NCBI RefSeq assembly: GCF_037940415.1
Contig: NZ_CP149798.1
Span: 3,961,001 to 4,025,000, forward strand
Length of the DNA: 64,000 nt
DNA from: Streptomyces sp. f51
Lineage (GTDB): Bacteria; Actinomycetota; Actinomycetes; Streptomycetales; Streptomycetaceae
Reading direction: 5' to 3'
Position numbers and translations under genes: made by a program. Numbering within the stretch: the stretch's first letter is position 1; each line of letters opens with the position of its first letter. The notes below the pieces were generated by a model. That model made no database searches. It saw only the letters and a program-made list of their open reading frames with translations, and was not told the origin of the DNA. Below, in pieces: positions 1-7,391 of the stretch.

Positions 1-1089
1 CTTGATCTGCGCGCCGGCGTGGTCGAGCCGGATCCGGCTCGGGCTGACCTTGACCGGCAGGGTCTTGCTGTCGACGAGCACATAGGTGTTCGTGCCGTCG
101 GGGTTGGCGATCCAGAAGGAGAGCGAGACCGGCACGGAGGTGGCGTTCTCGCCGTTCAGCCGCGGCGCCACGTCGATCGCGTAGCTTCCGTCGGCGGCGG
201 TGACGGCGCTGTAGGAGTACTCGGCCACCACACTCAGCGCCTTCCCGGCCAGCGGCGAGGTGTCGCCGGTGATCGGGTCGAAGAGCGAGATACGGCCGCT
301 GAGCTGGACGTGCTTGTGCTCCACGTCGAGCACGGCGGGGCTGATGCTGCGGTCGGCGAAGACCGGCTTCGGCTCGACGTCCACGGTGGTGACGCCGGCC
401 GCCGTGGTGCTGTCGCCGTCGCTGTCCTCGGCGCCGACCGTCACGTCGTAGGTGCCGTACGAAGGCAGCTGCGACATGCGAGGCGAGCGCCACACGCCGT
501 CCTGCGGCGTGCCGGAGACGAGCGTGAAGCCGGTGACGGCGACGGTCGCGGGGTTCGCGCCGTGCAGCTCGGTGAGGTCGGCGGACACCTCGGTGATCGG
601 CGAGTCGGAGGAGACGGCGACCGTCAGGAAGCCGGTGTCGGAAGGGTCGGAGCCGACGTCGCCGAACACCGGGACGCCGGCGCCGGGCGCGCTGCCGCTC
701 GGGTCGGGCGTCGGGGTGCCGCTCGGGTCGGTCGGGGTCGGCGACGGTTCGTCGACGGGCGGACCGGGGGTGGTGGCCGACGGGTCGGACGGGGCCGGGG
801 TGTCGGAGGGCGTGTCGGACGGGGCCGGGGTGTCGGAGGGTGTGTCGGACGGGGCCGGGGTGTCGGAGGGTGTGTCGGACGGGGCCGGGGTGTCCGAGGA
901 AGTGTCGGACGGGGTGGGCGTGTCCGTCGGCGTCGGCGTCGGACCGGGCGTCTCGTCCGCGGTCGCGGCGGCCGCCGCGTTCCGCGCGGGCGTGCCGCCG
1001 TCCGCCGCGTACGCCAGCGCGGGCGCGGCGAGGAGCGCGGCGCCCAGTGCGGCGGACAGGGCCGCCGACACCAAAGAGCGTGATCTCAC
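1..1089 (-). CDS. Secreted Thr/Pro/Ser/Asp-rich protein, 3' end outside window
   Basis: The visible 363 codons begin at a GTG preceded by a GGGGGA ribosome site. Residues 1-30 form a Sec signal peptide (basic MRSRS start, Ala/Leu-rich core, cleavage near ALAYAAD). A low-complexity linker follows at about residues 50-130, dominated by a ten-residue DTPAPSDTPS repeat. After that comes a beta-rich region with the look of Ig-like or bacterial surface domains (strands such as LTVAVSSDSP and YDVTVGAED). The linker probably spans the cell wall or separates the exported domain from the surface. No catalytic motif is visible in this part. The function is unknown; an adhesin-like or wall-associated role is inference only, since the C-terminus, which would show any sortase or anchor signal, lies beyond base 1. 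Confidence 0.85.
   Translation of the reverse strand, partial: MRSRSLVSAALSAALGAALLAAPALAYAADGGTPARNAAAAATADETPGPTPTPTDTPTPSDTSSDTPAPSDTPSDTPAPSDTPSDTPAPSDTPSDTPAPSDPSATTPGPPVDEPSPTPTDPSGTPTPDPSGSAPGAGVPVFGDVGSDPSDTGFLTVAVSSDSPITEVSADLTELHGANPATVAVTGFTLVSGTPQDGVWRSPRMSQLPSYGTYDVTVGAEDSDGDSTTAAGVTTVDVEPKPVFADRSISPAVLDVEHKHVQLSGRISLFDPITGDTSPLAGKALSVVAEYSYSAVTAADGSYAIDVAPRLNGENATSVPVSLSFWIANPDGTNTYVLVDSKTLPVKVSPSRIRLDHAGAQIK
781..900 (-). repeat. 30-bp in-frame tandem repeat, 4 copies
   Basis: Four almost identical 30-bp units at 781-810, 811-840, 841-870 and 871-900 encode the DTPAPSDTPS decapeptide of the secreted protein. Unit length is a multiple of three, so copy-number changes would alter linker length without breaking the frame. 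More diverged DTPTP and DPSGTPTP segments flank it. Confidence 0.9.
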
Positions 1090-1416
1090 TGCTGGATTTC
1101 CCCCCACGGGAACGGCGCGGCCTCGCCGCCCCGGACATCCGGAGGCCGGCCGCGCTCTCTGTACGGTTGCTGTGAACATGACGCAACGGGTCGAACTCTA
1201 GTGCCTGCCACCGACAGGACAGCAAGGGGTTTCCGGAACGGGCCGATGCCGCCAACTGCACCTGTTCGCACATCCTTTGAGCACCCGCCCGCTCCGGACA
1301 CCTCCGAGCCCGCGGCGCCTGAAGGGAGCCCTGCTGGACCACTGCTCGTCAGCGCGTGGACGATCGAAGCTGACAGTAAGGTCGTCCCGGGAACGAACCG
1401 GTCGACAGGGGGGGCC

Positions 1417-1962
1417 ATGTCGGGGCAACTGTTCACGTTGATAGGCGTGCTCGTCGGTGCCGCAGCGTCCTACGTGGGCGGAGCCCTCATGGAAAGGTCG
1501 CGCTGGCGTCGCCAACTCTCGACGCGATGGGATGAACGCCGCCTGGAGTCCTACCTCCGGTACGCGGACGCGATCAAGAGATTCACGTCCTTGGCGGGGC
1601 GCCTGGCCGCGGGCAAAGGACTGTTCGATCTTCCCCAGCCGCTCGGACAGGAAGCCGGCCTGGCGATGCTGGCCGACGCAGAGCTGGAGCGGGGCTACGC
1701 GTTCGAGGCCGTCCTCCTCATGGGGGACGCCGAAACCATCTCGGCGGCCAGGGCACTACAGCGCCACGCCTGGGTGCTGGAGCACTTCGCTCGTGACCAG
1801 CGCTCGGGAACACCGGAGGACTGGACGCGGGCTTTCAGGCAGTTCCAGGAGCAACGCGACATGTTCTACCTCACCGCTCGAAAGAGCCTGGGTGTCACCG
1901 CGACATTCCGCCTGCGCTCCGAAGACCCCGCCGTCCTGGGGGCAGATCCGCGGCAGTTGTAG
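1417..1962 (+). CDS. Hypothetical membrane-anchored protein, 181 aa
   Basis: The ATG at 1417 is chosen because it follows a run of seven or more G with an AGGGGG ribosome site and begins a clean N-terminal transmembrane helix (LFTLIGVLVGAAASYVGGAL, residues 4-23). The open frame continues upstream to 1201, but that extension looks non-coding. After the helix the protein is soluble, Arg/Glu-rich and largely helical (WRRQLSTRWDERRLESYLRY), so it is probably a cytoplasmic helical domain tethered to the membrane. Short Streptomyces proteins of this plan are common and uncharacterised. No family motif is recognised and no function is assigned. Confidence 0.7.
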   Translation: MSGQLFTLIGVLVGAAASYVGGALMERSRWRRQLSTRWDERRLESYLRYADAIKRFTSLAGRLAAGKGLFDLPQPLGQEAGLAMLADAELERGYAFEAVLLMGDAETISAARALQRHAWVLEHFARDQRSGTPEDWTRAFRQFQEQRDMFYLTARKSLGVTATFRLRSEDPAVLGADPRQL

Positions 1963-2712
1963 CAGCCGGCGGAGTCGCCATGGGCAGCGAAGATCTGTCG
2001 TCCTGCCCCGGGTCTTGTCGGAGATCCTGGTGACCGGCCGCTTCCCGTCTCGGGGGCGGTGGGATGGTGCGCCTGGTCGCGGTGGCCGCTGTTGGGCAAC
2101 CTCGGACGCCCCATGGACGGCCCGGCTTCGGCCCGATCGGCTGACGACCGGTCACATGGGCGCGCTGATAGCGGGCGGAATTCGGTTTGACTCGGCGTGG
2201 ACAAGGAATTACCGAGAGGGAGTCGAAGCTCCGCTGTTGCGGATGGGCTGCGGAGTGGTTGGAAGCCCAGGCCGCACCGTTGAAGCCGCCCCGGCATGCG
2301 CTGTCATGCCCCATCCCTGGGACACCCGCCGGCGCGAACAGCCGGAGACCCCGACCTCGTCGTGTCGCATCTTGCGGAGCGGCTCAGCCCGGCCAACGCC
2401 GACGAGGGCGAAGGCGCAGCCCGACGCCGCACTGTGGCGCAGCCCGTGGGGCCGGCAGGTTGCGAGAACGGTTGAGATGCGGCTTCCCACCGCAAGCGAC
2501 GCCGCACCGACCTCGACTGAACCCGCCACCCCGTTGATCCGTCAGATCACCAAGTACGACTGGAGTACTGGGCCACGAAGAGCACCTTGCGCTACGCCCA
2601 GCGCCACCCCGAACTCCTCATCGGTTTCCTGGCCGGAGCCGGCCTGGAACGTTGTCGCCCCCGCGTCAGCCCGTAGCCAGAGATCAGCATCAGCGGGGGT
2701 GTCGTCACGCGA
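1963..2712. other. 750-bp region without a convincing gene; possible gene remnant
   Basis: No frame here has a ribosome site plus Streptomyces-like codon use over its length. The most gene-like piece is on the + strand at about 2530-2676. One frame reads LIRQITKYDW, and after a one-base slip near 2563 the next reads YWATKSTLRYAQRHPELLIG and continues to a TAG at 2674-2676. Restoring a single G would join them as KYDWEYWATK, so this may be the frameshifted C-terminus of a lost gene. The family is not recognised. Confidence 0.35.
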
Positions 2713-3174
2713 TCAGCCGTGGACGGTCTGCTTGATACCGTCCTTGGTGGTGATGTCCACGGACATACGCCACCTCGTACCCTTGCCGACCGTGACGGTG
2801 ACCGTGTCGGCGAATTTTCTGCCGTGCAAATCCTTCGCCTTGATGCGGGCGCCGAACGTGGCGCTGTCGTCGCAGCCACCGGCCTCGGCGCTGAGGCCGG
2901 TTCCGCTGGTGACAGTGAGACCGCCAGGTCCGAGACAGTCGTAGCGGACGCCCAGTTCGGCGATCCGGTCAACAGGAACAGGAAGTTTGACCGTCCCGGG
3001 CCCGAGATGGCCCGGCGTCGCCTTTCCGCTGTCTGGACGGTCCGGATCAGACACCAGAACTGATGTCGGCGGGCTGCCCACAGGAGCCCGGTTTCCCCCT
3101 CCCCCTCCGCCTCCCCCACACCCGGCGGCCAGGATGACGATGACTGGCAGTACGGCCAGATGTCTTCTGCGCAT
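2713..3174 (-). CDS. Small lipoprotein coupled to the upstream secreted protein
   Basis: The ATG at 3174 overlaps the stop codon of the upstream gene as TAATG, indicating translational coupling. The 153-aa product has a lipoprotein signal peptide (MRRRHLAVLPVIVILAAGC) with lipobox LAAGC at residues 15-19, followed by a run of glycines. The mature part, about 130 residues, has two further cysteines that could form a disulfide (YDCLGPGG and AGGCDDS) and an alternating beta-strand pattern (KFADTVTVTVGKG). It would sit on the outer face of the membrane. No known domain is recognised. The coupling suggests it acts with the neighbouring secreted protein, perhaps as a partner, anchor or immunity-like factor; that is inference. 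Confidence 0.75.
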   Translation of the reverse strand: MRRRHLAVLPVIVILAAGCGGGGGGGGNRAPVGSPPTSVLVSDPDRPDSGKATPGHLGPGTVKLPVPVDRIAELGVRYDCLGPGGLTVTSGTGLSAEAGGCDDSATFGARIKAKDLHGRKFADTVTVTVGKGTRWRMSVDITTKDGIKQTVHG

Positions 3175-3683
3175 TAGCTCTTTCCGTGCCAGGTTTCTTG
3201 GCCCTTGTAGACCAGCCGCGCCGATCCGCTGCGCAGCACCTTGGTGGAGCAGTTGGGCTGCGTCTGGTTGTAGTTCCACTTCGTGTACCGGACCTTCACG
3301 CCCGCGTGGAGGTAACCGTGCCGCATGTTGTTCGGCACTGTCCACGACCACGTGTGGGTCGTGCCGTTCGTCCACTGCCATGCGTAGTGGTAGTCGAACG
3401 TCGCCGACGCCTTGACGAAGACCACTTTCGCTTCGCCCGAGATCGATCCGCCCACGGTGGACGTCGTCGTCTTGCCCTTGTGGAAGGTGATGCTGATCGT
3501 GGTACCGCTGTCGCCGCCGGAACGGGGTTCCAGGTCCCGGTAGTAGTTGTAACTGCCGGAAAAATCGTAGCCCTTGGTCATCGGGCAACTCATGGGCACA
3601 GCCGCGGATGCAGGTGTGGAGCTGATGACGGCCAGTGCCCCTGCGACACAGCCTGCCGACATGATTCGCGAAATTCGGCTCAC
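3174..3683 (-). CDS. Secreted beta-rich protein of unknown function, 169 aa
   Basis: The start is a GTG at 3683 after a GAGGGGAA ribosome site. A signal peptide occupies residues 1-28 and ends at ASA before AVPMSC. The mature protein is rich in Thr, Ser, Tyr and Trp. It has two cysteines, one near each end (PMSCPMT and QPNCSTK), that may close a disulfide. The middle (TTTSTVGGSISGEAKVV and ASATFDYHYAWQW) alternates polar and hydrophobic residues like amphipathic beta-hairpins. This resembles the pattern of aerolysin/ETX-type beta-pore proteins, but the resemblance is only of texture. The gene is the first of a two-gene unit with the lipoprotein. No family is assigned. Confidence 0.75.
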   Translation of the reverse strand: MSRISRIMSAGCVAGALAVISSTPASAAVPMSCPMTKGYDFSGSYNYYRDLEPRSGGDSGTTISITFHKGKTTTSTVGGSISGEAKVVFVKASATFDYHYAWQWTNGTTHTWSWTVPNNMRHGYLHAGVKVRYTKWNYNQTQPNCSTKVLRSGSARLVYKGQETWHGKS

Positions 3684-3945
3684 GCGTTTCCCCTCGGTTT
3701 TCTTTGGTCGACAACGGCCTCTACAGCCGCCGAGGAGAGACCCTAGCGCCGACTCCCGCCTCCGCTCGCACGGTTGAGCGAAACCTGAGGTGTGGCGACA
3801 GGCGGGATCGGGTCGCCCGTTCGGGTGCTGGTGCCCCAGTACTCCAGCACTTGGTGATCTTCACGCGGTGAGGTGAAGTCTGCCGGCTGTCCGTGGGTCG
3901 TTGCTCTCGTGGGTGCTGCACTGGCGCAGGACTTGATCAACTTCC

Positions 3946-4365
3946 TTAAGTTATCGGGTTGTTGGTGATGCCCAGGACGGGGGAGTGCTCGTTGGGGATC
4001 GCCCGGGTGGTCTCGGCGATGTCGTCGGCTCCGATCCGGCGTACGAAGGGGCCGGGGCGTCGATGCCTGCATTCGGACCGGTGGAAACGACTGACGGCAG
4101 AGCCTTGGTCGGTCCAGCGAGGTAGAGGCGAGGACTCTTCGAATCCGACGGCGGAGTGCCGACTACGGAGCCGTCCACCACGATCGCCCCGGAGCGCTGC
4201 AAGATGCCGCTGATGTTGACCATCGTCGCGGGGGAGACGCCGGTCCCTGGTCCTCGTACTGCGTCCGTTGCCCGAGCACCACAGAACCTCAGCACCGGAA
4301 CGCAGGGCCTGGACGGCTACGGCTGCTCCCATGCTGCCGGGGCGCAGGACTCCGAGCGCGGTCAC
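3946..4365 (-). pseudogene. Decayed NAD(P)-binding 6PGDH/DUF1932-type reductase
   Basis: A GTG at 4365 starts VTALGVLRPGSMGAAVAVQA, a typical Rossmann start of 6-phosphogluconate-dehydrogenase-like reductases (GVLxPGSMG). The sequence then loses homology-like character after about 45 codons. In a different frame the later core motif reappears as AIVVDGSVVGTPP followed by SPRLYLAGP, around 4110-4230. About 60 codons between the two blocks and the C-terminal helical domain appear to be missing. A frame-shifted, internally deleted, truncated gene explains this best. The last segment, ending GADDIAETTRAIPNEHS, is in the first frame again and is not recognised; it may derive from another gene. Confidence 0.6.
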
Positions 4366-4391
4366 CCGACGAACTCTCGGACGAGAAACGA

Positions 4392-4430
4392 GTCAGGGCC
4401 GGTTCCCCGTGAAGGAAAACCGGCCCTGAC
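4392..4430 (-). terminator. Hairpin downstream of tRNA-Pro
   Basis: A 13-bp perfect stem (GTCAGGGCCGGTT, 4392-4404, pairing with 4418-4430) with a 13-nt loop lies just beyond the 3' end of the minus-strand tRNA. A short T-containing tail follows. It probably ends the tRNA transcript. Confidence 0.7.
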
Positions 4431-4445
4431 CTGGTGTTTCAGCTG

Positions 4446-4519
4446 TCGGGGTGGCGGGATTTGAACCCACGACCTCTTCGTCCCGAACGAAGCGCGCTGC
4501 CAAGCTGCGCTACACCCCG
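4446..4519 (-). tRNA. tRNA-Pro(CGG)
   Basis: The cloverleaf folds completely. The acceptor stem is CGGGGTG/CACCCCG, the anticodon stem is CTTCG/CGAAG with loop TTCGGGA giving anticodon CGG, and the T-arm contains GGTTCAAATCC. The discriminator base is A. CCA is not encoded, as is usual for Streptomyces tRNAs. A TAAAGT hexamer about 25-30 bases upstream on the minus strand is a plausible -10 element. Confidence 0.95.
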
Positions 4520-4547
4520 ATCGTCGCTGCTCTCGCGGCGACGTCGT

Positions 4548-5348
4548 TTACTTTAGCCCACCGCTGGCCTGAGACGAAATCCGGTTTTCGGGGCGCCGCA
4601 GGCGGCGTCGGACGGGGTCGGGGCGCAGGTGGTCGAGGACGACGATGAACAGGCCCAGGGCGTAGAAGGCGACGCCCAGCACGGCGGTGTTGCCGAGGAC
4701 GCCGCCGTAGCCGTGTCGGTCCACGTCGACGAAGGGGTAGAGGTAGCGCGCCGGTGTTCCGGCGCTCAGCGCCGCACCGCGGGCCAGGGAGAAGGTCAGG
4801 TAGGCGAGGGGGTAGATCAGCCAGGTCGCCGCGTCGCGCAGTGCCAGGGGGGTCGGGCGCGTCAGGAGCAGCCAGTCGACGGCGACGGCGATCGGTGTGA
4901 CCGTGTGCAGCAGCTGGCTGGCGAGCGCCTGCCAGCCGGAGGGCGCACCGTTGCCTCCGGTCATGGAGAACGGGGTCGACTCGTTCGCCAGGATCAGGTG
5001 GTAGACCAGACCGGTGATCGAGATGTAGATCAACGTGCCGCCGGCCAGGACCCCGGGCAGGGGCCTGCGCGCCGACCAGGCCCGGCGGGCCGACACCGCG
5101 AAGACGACGGCGACGAGCAGATTCGTCTGGATCGTGAAGTAGCTCAGCACCCGGACCGGGGAGCCCAGCTTCATCTCGATGGCCACGCCCGTCGCGGCCG
5201 CGAGCGCCACCAGGACGCGGTACGCCGCCGTGGCGGGGCGCCGGGCGGGAGCCACCACCGCCGTCGCGGGGACGTAGGGGCGGGTCGAAGGGATCATGCC
5301 CGGTATCGCGGGGAGATCGGGTATGTCCCTCGGTATGGGGTTGATCAT
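4548..5348 (-). CDS. Pr6Pr-family integral membrane protein, 266 aa
   Basis: The 266-aa protein has about six transmembrane helices after a 40-residue N-terminal tail rich in Pro and Ala. Diagnostic features of the Pr6Pr (FAR-17a/AIG1-like) family are present: YFTIQTNLLVA in the second helix, LYHxxLA-like LVYHLILA, HTVTPIAVAVDWLLL, and a late PFVDVDRHGYGG loop. No enzymatic role is established for bacterial members. Eukaryotic relatives hydrolyse or bind fatty-acid esters, so a lipid-related role is possible but unproven. It is a single gene; its 3' end abuts the tRNA-Pro promoter area. The exact start among several upstream Met codons is uncertain. Confidence 0.85.
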   Translation of the reverse strand: MINPIPRDIPDLPAIPGMIPSTRPYVPATAVVAPARRPATAAYRVLVALAAATGVAIEMKLGSPVRVLSYFTIQTNLLVAVVFAVSARRAWSARRPLPGVLAGGTLIYISITGLVYHLILANESTPFSMTGGNGAPSGWQALASQLLHTVTPIAVAVDWLLLTRPTPLALRDAATWLIYPLAYLTFSLARGAALSAGTPARYLYPFVDVDRHGYGGVLGNTAVLGVAFYALGLFIVVLDHLRPDPVRRRLRRPENRISSQASGGLK

Positions 5349-5500
5349 GCCCTCACGCTAAGCGGATCAGGGCATTCGGGCGATATGGGGCGACTGGGTG
5401 GGTTACGGGGGCGTGCGGGACGTCGTCTCCGTCATCCCGGTGGCCGTGACACGGGTGGGGCCGGTCCGCTCCGTGCGGCCGGTCGCGCTCCGGAACGTTT

Positions 5501-5545
5501 CCGGCCCCGGGCCCGCGTACGCCCAGTACGCAGAACCGGGGCCGG
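5501..5545. terminator. Two-tier GC hairpin after the metallophosphoesterase
   Basis: The outer arms CCGGCCCCGG (5501-5510) and CCGGGGCCGG (5536-5545) enclose an inner GCGTAC/GTACGC pair (5515-5520, 5526-5531). It lies 20 bp downstream of the minus-strand metallophosphoesterase stop codon and has no U-run. Confidence 0.65.
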
Positions 5546-5565
5546 GACAGGATCTCCGAGGGTTC

Positions 5566-6492
5566 CTAGCCCCGCTCCACCAGCGTCAGCAGCGACGCCT
5601 CCGGCGGGCAGGCGAAGCGGACCGGGGTGTAGCGGCTCGCGCCGCAGCCGGCCGAGACGTGCAGGTACGAGGTGTGGTCCTCCGCCGTATGCCGGGAGAG
5701 GCCCTTCACGCGGTCCGTGTCGAGGTCGCAGTTGGTGACGAAGGCGCCGTAGAAGGGGAGGCAGATCTGACCGCCGTGGGTGTGGCCCGCCAGGATCAGG
5801 GGGTATCCGTCGGCGGTGAAGGCGTCCAGGGCGCGCAGGTACGGGGCGTGCACCACGCCCATCGAGAAGTCGGCGGACGCGGACGGGCCGCCAGCCACGC
5901 GTGCGTAGCGGTCGCGCTTGATGTGCGGGTCGTCGAGGCCCGTCAGCTCGATCTCCGCGCCCTCGATCTTCAGCGTCCCGCGGGTGTTCGTCAGGTTCAG
6001 CCAGCCCCCGGTGTCGAAACCCTCGCGCAGGTCCTCCCACGGGTTGTGGACGGCGCCCACGACCGGCTTGTTGCCGTTCAGTCCGTGGCGGCCCGCCGCC
6101 TTCTCGAAGAGGTAGCGGGCGGGGTTGCGGAGCGTGGGGCCGTAGTAGTCGTTCGAGCCGAAGACGTAGGCGCCGGGGAACTCCATCAGGGGGCCGAGCG
6201 CGTCCAGCACCTCGGGCACTGCCTCCGGGTCCGAGAGGTTGTCCCCGGTGTTGATCACGAAGTCGGGGCGCAGACCCGCCAGGGAGCGCAGCCAGCGCTG
6301 CTTCTTGCGCTGTCCGCCCACCATGTGGATGTCGGAGACCTGGAGGATGCGCAGCGGACGCATCCCGGCAGGCAGCACCGGGACGGTCACCCGCCGCAGG
6401 CGGAAGGAACGGGCCTCGAACCCCGCCGAGTACAGCAGACCGGCGGCGCCCACCGCCGTGATTCCCAGGGGTACTCCGTATCGCGCGCGCAT
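5566..6492 (-). CDS. Membrane-anchored metallophosphoesterase, 308 aa
   Basis: A short N-terminal hydrophobic helix (about residues 6-25) precedes a calcineurin-like phosphoesterase domain. All metal-binding blocks are visible: LQVSDIHMV (D-x-H), NTGDNLSD (GD), GSNDYYGP (the GN[D/H] block) and ILAGHTHGGQI (GHTHGGQ). This order matches the YkuE-type subgroup, some of which act on membrane lipids or nucleotides; the substrate here is unknown. The family normally runs 280-320 aa, so the length is full. The active site probably faces outside, because the anchor is a signal-anchor. It is apparently transcribed alone, with a GC hairpin directly downstream. Confidence 0.9.
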   Translation of the reverse strand: MRARYGVPLGITAVGAAGLLYSAGFEARSFRLRRVTVPVLPAGMRPLRILQVSDIHMVGGQRKKQRWLRSLAGLRPDFVINTGDNLSDPEAVPEVLDALGPLMEFPGAYVFGSNDYYGPTLRNPARYLFEKAAGRHGLNGNKPVVGAVHNPWEDLREGFDTGGWLNLTNTRGTLKIEGAEIELTGLDDPHIKRDRYARVAGGPSASADFSMGVVHAPYLRALDAFTADGYPLILAGHTHGGQICLPFYGAFVTNCDLDTDRVKGLSRHTAEDHTSYLHVSAGCGASRYTPVRFACPPEASLLTLVERG

Positions 6493-6562
6493 ACGTCCAT
6501 CGTGTCAGACTCCGGTGAGCGCTCTTACCCGGCTGTGGACAGTCCGGAAGTCCCGTACGGGA

Positions 6563-6729
6563 GCACGGGGGAGACCGTCGCACACGGTCCTCCGGGACCG
6601 CGGGGGAGAGGGTCACGTACGGTCCTCCGGGATCGCGGGGGAGACGGTCACGTACGGCCCTCCGGGATCGCGGGGGAGACGGTCACGTACGGCCCTCGGG
6701 GACCGCGGGGGAGACGGTCATGTACGGGA
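6563..6729. repeat. 35-bp minisatellite, about 4.7 copies
   Basis: Units of 35 bp (6600-6634, 6635-6669, 6670-6704), flanked by a diverged first copy (6563-6599) and a partial last copy (6705-6729), share the core GGGGGAGACGGTCACGTACG. The array lies between the divergently transcribed metallophosphoesterase and GatB/YqeY genes. Each unit contains a TACG-centred element, and no open frame with a ribosome site crosses it. Confidence 0.85.
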
Positions 6730-6801
6730 CTTGGGTGCTCGGGCGGGCGCGCTGCGAAATCAACAGGCGTCCGCGTCACCGCACCTGCGACACTTGACGG
6801 C

Positions 6802-7266
6802 ATGACCACGCTCAAGTCGAAGTTGCAGGAAGACCTCAACGCCGCGATCAAGGGGCGCGACGAGCTCCGCTCCTCGACGCTCCGGCTCACCCTCTCCGCG
6901 ATCACCAACGAGGAGGTCGCGGGCAAGACCAAGCGCGAACTCTCCGACGACGAGGTGCAGAAGGTGATCGCCCGCGAGGCGAAGAAGCGGCGTGAGGCCT
7001 CGGAGGCCTTCGCGCAGGGCGGGCGTCCCGAGTCGGCCGAGCGTGAGCTCGCGGAGGGCGAGGTGCTCGCCGCCTATCTGCCCAAGCAGCTGTCCGACGA
7101 CGAGCTTCGGCTGATCGTGGCCCAGGCCGTCGAGGAGGCGAAGGCGGCCGGTGCCGAGGGCCCGCGCGCGATGGGTGCCGTCATGAAGATCGTGAACCCG
7201 AAGGTGGCCGGGCAGGCCGAGGGCGGCCGTGTCGCCGCCGCCGTGAAGCAGCTGCTCGCGGGCTGA
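6802..7266 (+). CDS. GatB/YqeY domain protein, 154 aa
   Basis: The start MTTLKSKLQEDLNAAIKGRD matches the conserved beginning of YqeY proteins and is therefore preferred over upstream open sequence. The domain covers the full length: an N-terminal helical part (TLRLTLSAITNEEV) and a C-terminal part with YLPKQLSDDEL and GPRAMGAVMKIVNPKVAGQA. YqeY proteins resemble the tRNA-binding tail of the GatB subunit of Asp/Glu-tRNA amidotransferase, but they stand alone and their role is not settled. No strong ribosome site precedes the ATG. The gene converges on the PBP gene, and a shared hairpin separates them. Confidence 0.9.
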   Translation: MTTLKSKLQEDLNAAIKGRDELRSSTLRLTLSAITNEEVAGKTKRELSDDEVQKVIAREAKKRREASEAFAQGGRPESAERELAEGEVLAAYLPKQLSDDELRLIVAQAVEEAKAAGAEGPRAMGAVMKIVNPKVAGQAEGGRVAAAVKQLLAG

Positions 7267-7314
7267 CGCAGGCTCCCGTCTCCGTACGGGACGCCCCGCA
7301 ACACCCCTTACGCC

Positions 7315-7359
7315 GAACGCCCCGTGGCCCAGGATCGACTCCTGGGCCACGGGGCGTTC
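7315..7359. terminator. Bidirectional terminator between GatB/YqeY and PBP genes
   Basis: A perfect 20-bp stem (7315-7334 with 7340-7359) closes a five-base TCGAC loop. It sits between two convergent genes and can serve both. No U-run is present, as is common in Streptomyces. Confidence 0.9.
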
Positions 7360-7391
7360 ACGCGTTCACGTGCCGGCTCGCGGTGTACGGG

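Noticed and set aside
19..1201. Long open frames on the + strand opposite the secreted protein
   Set aside because: They are mirror frames of the high-GC gene; the minus frame has a signal peptide, ribosome site and regular repeat, the + frames do not.
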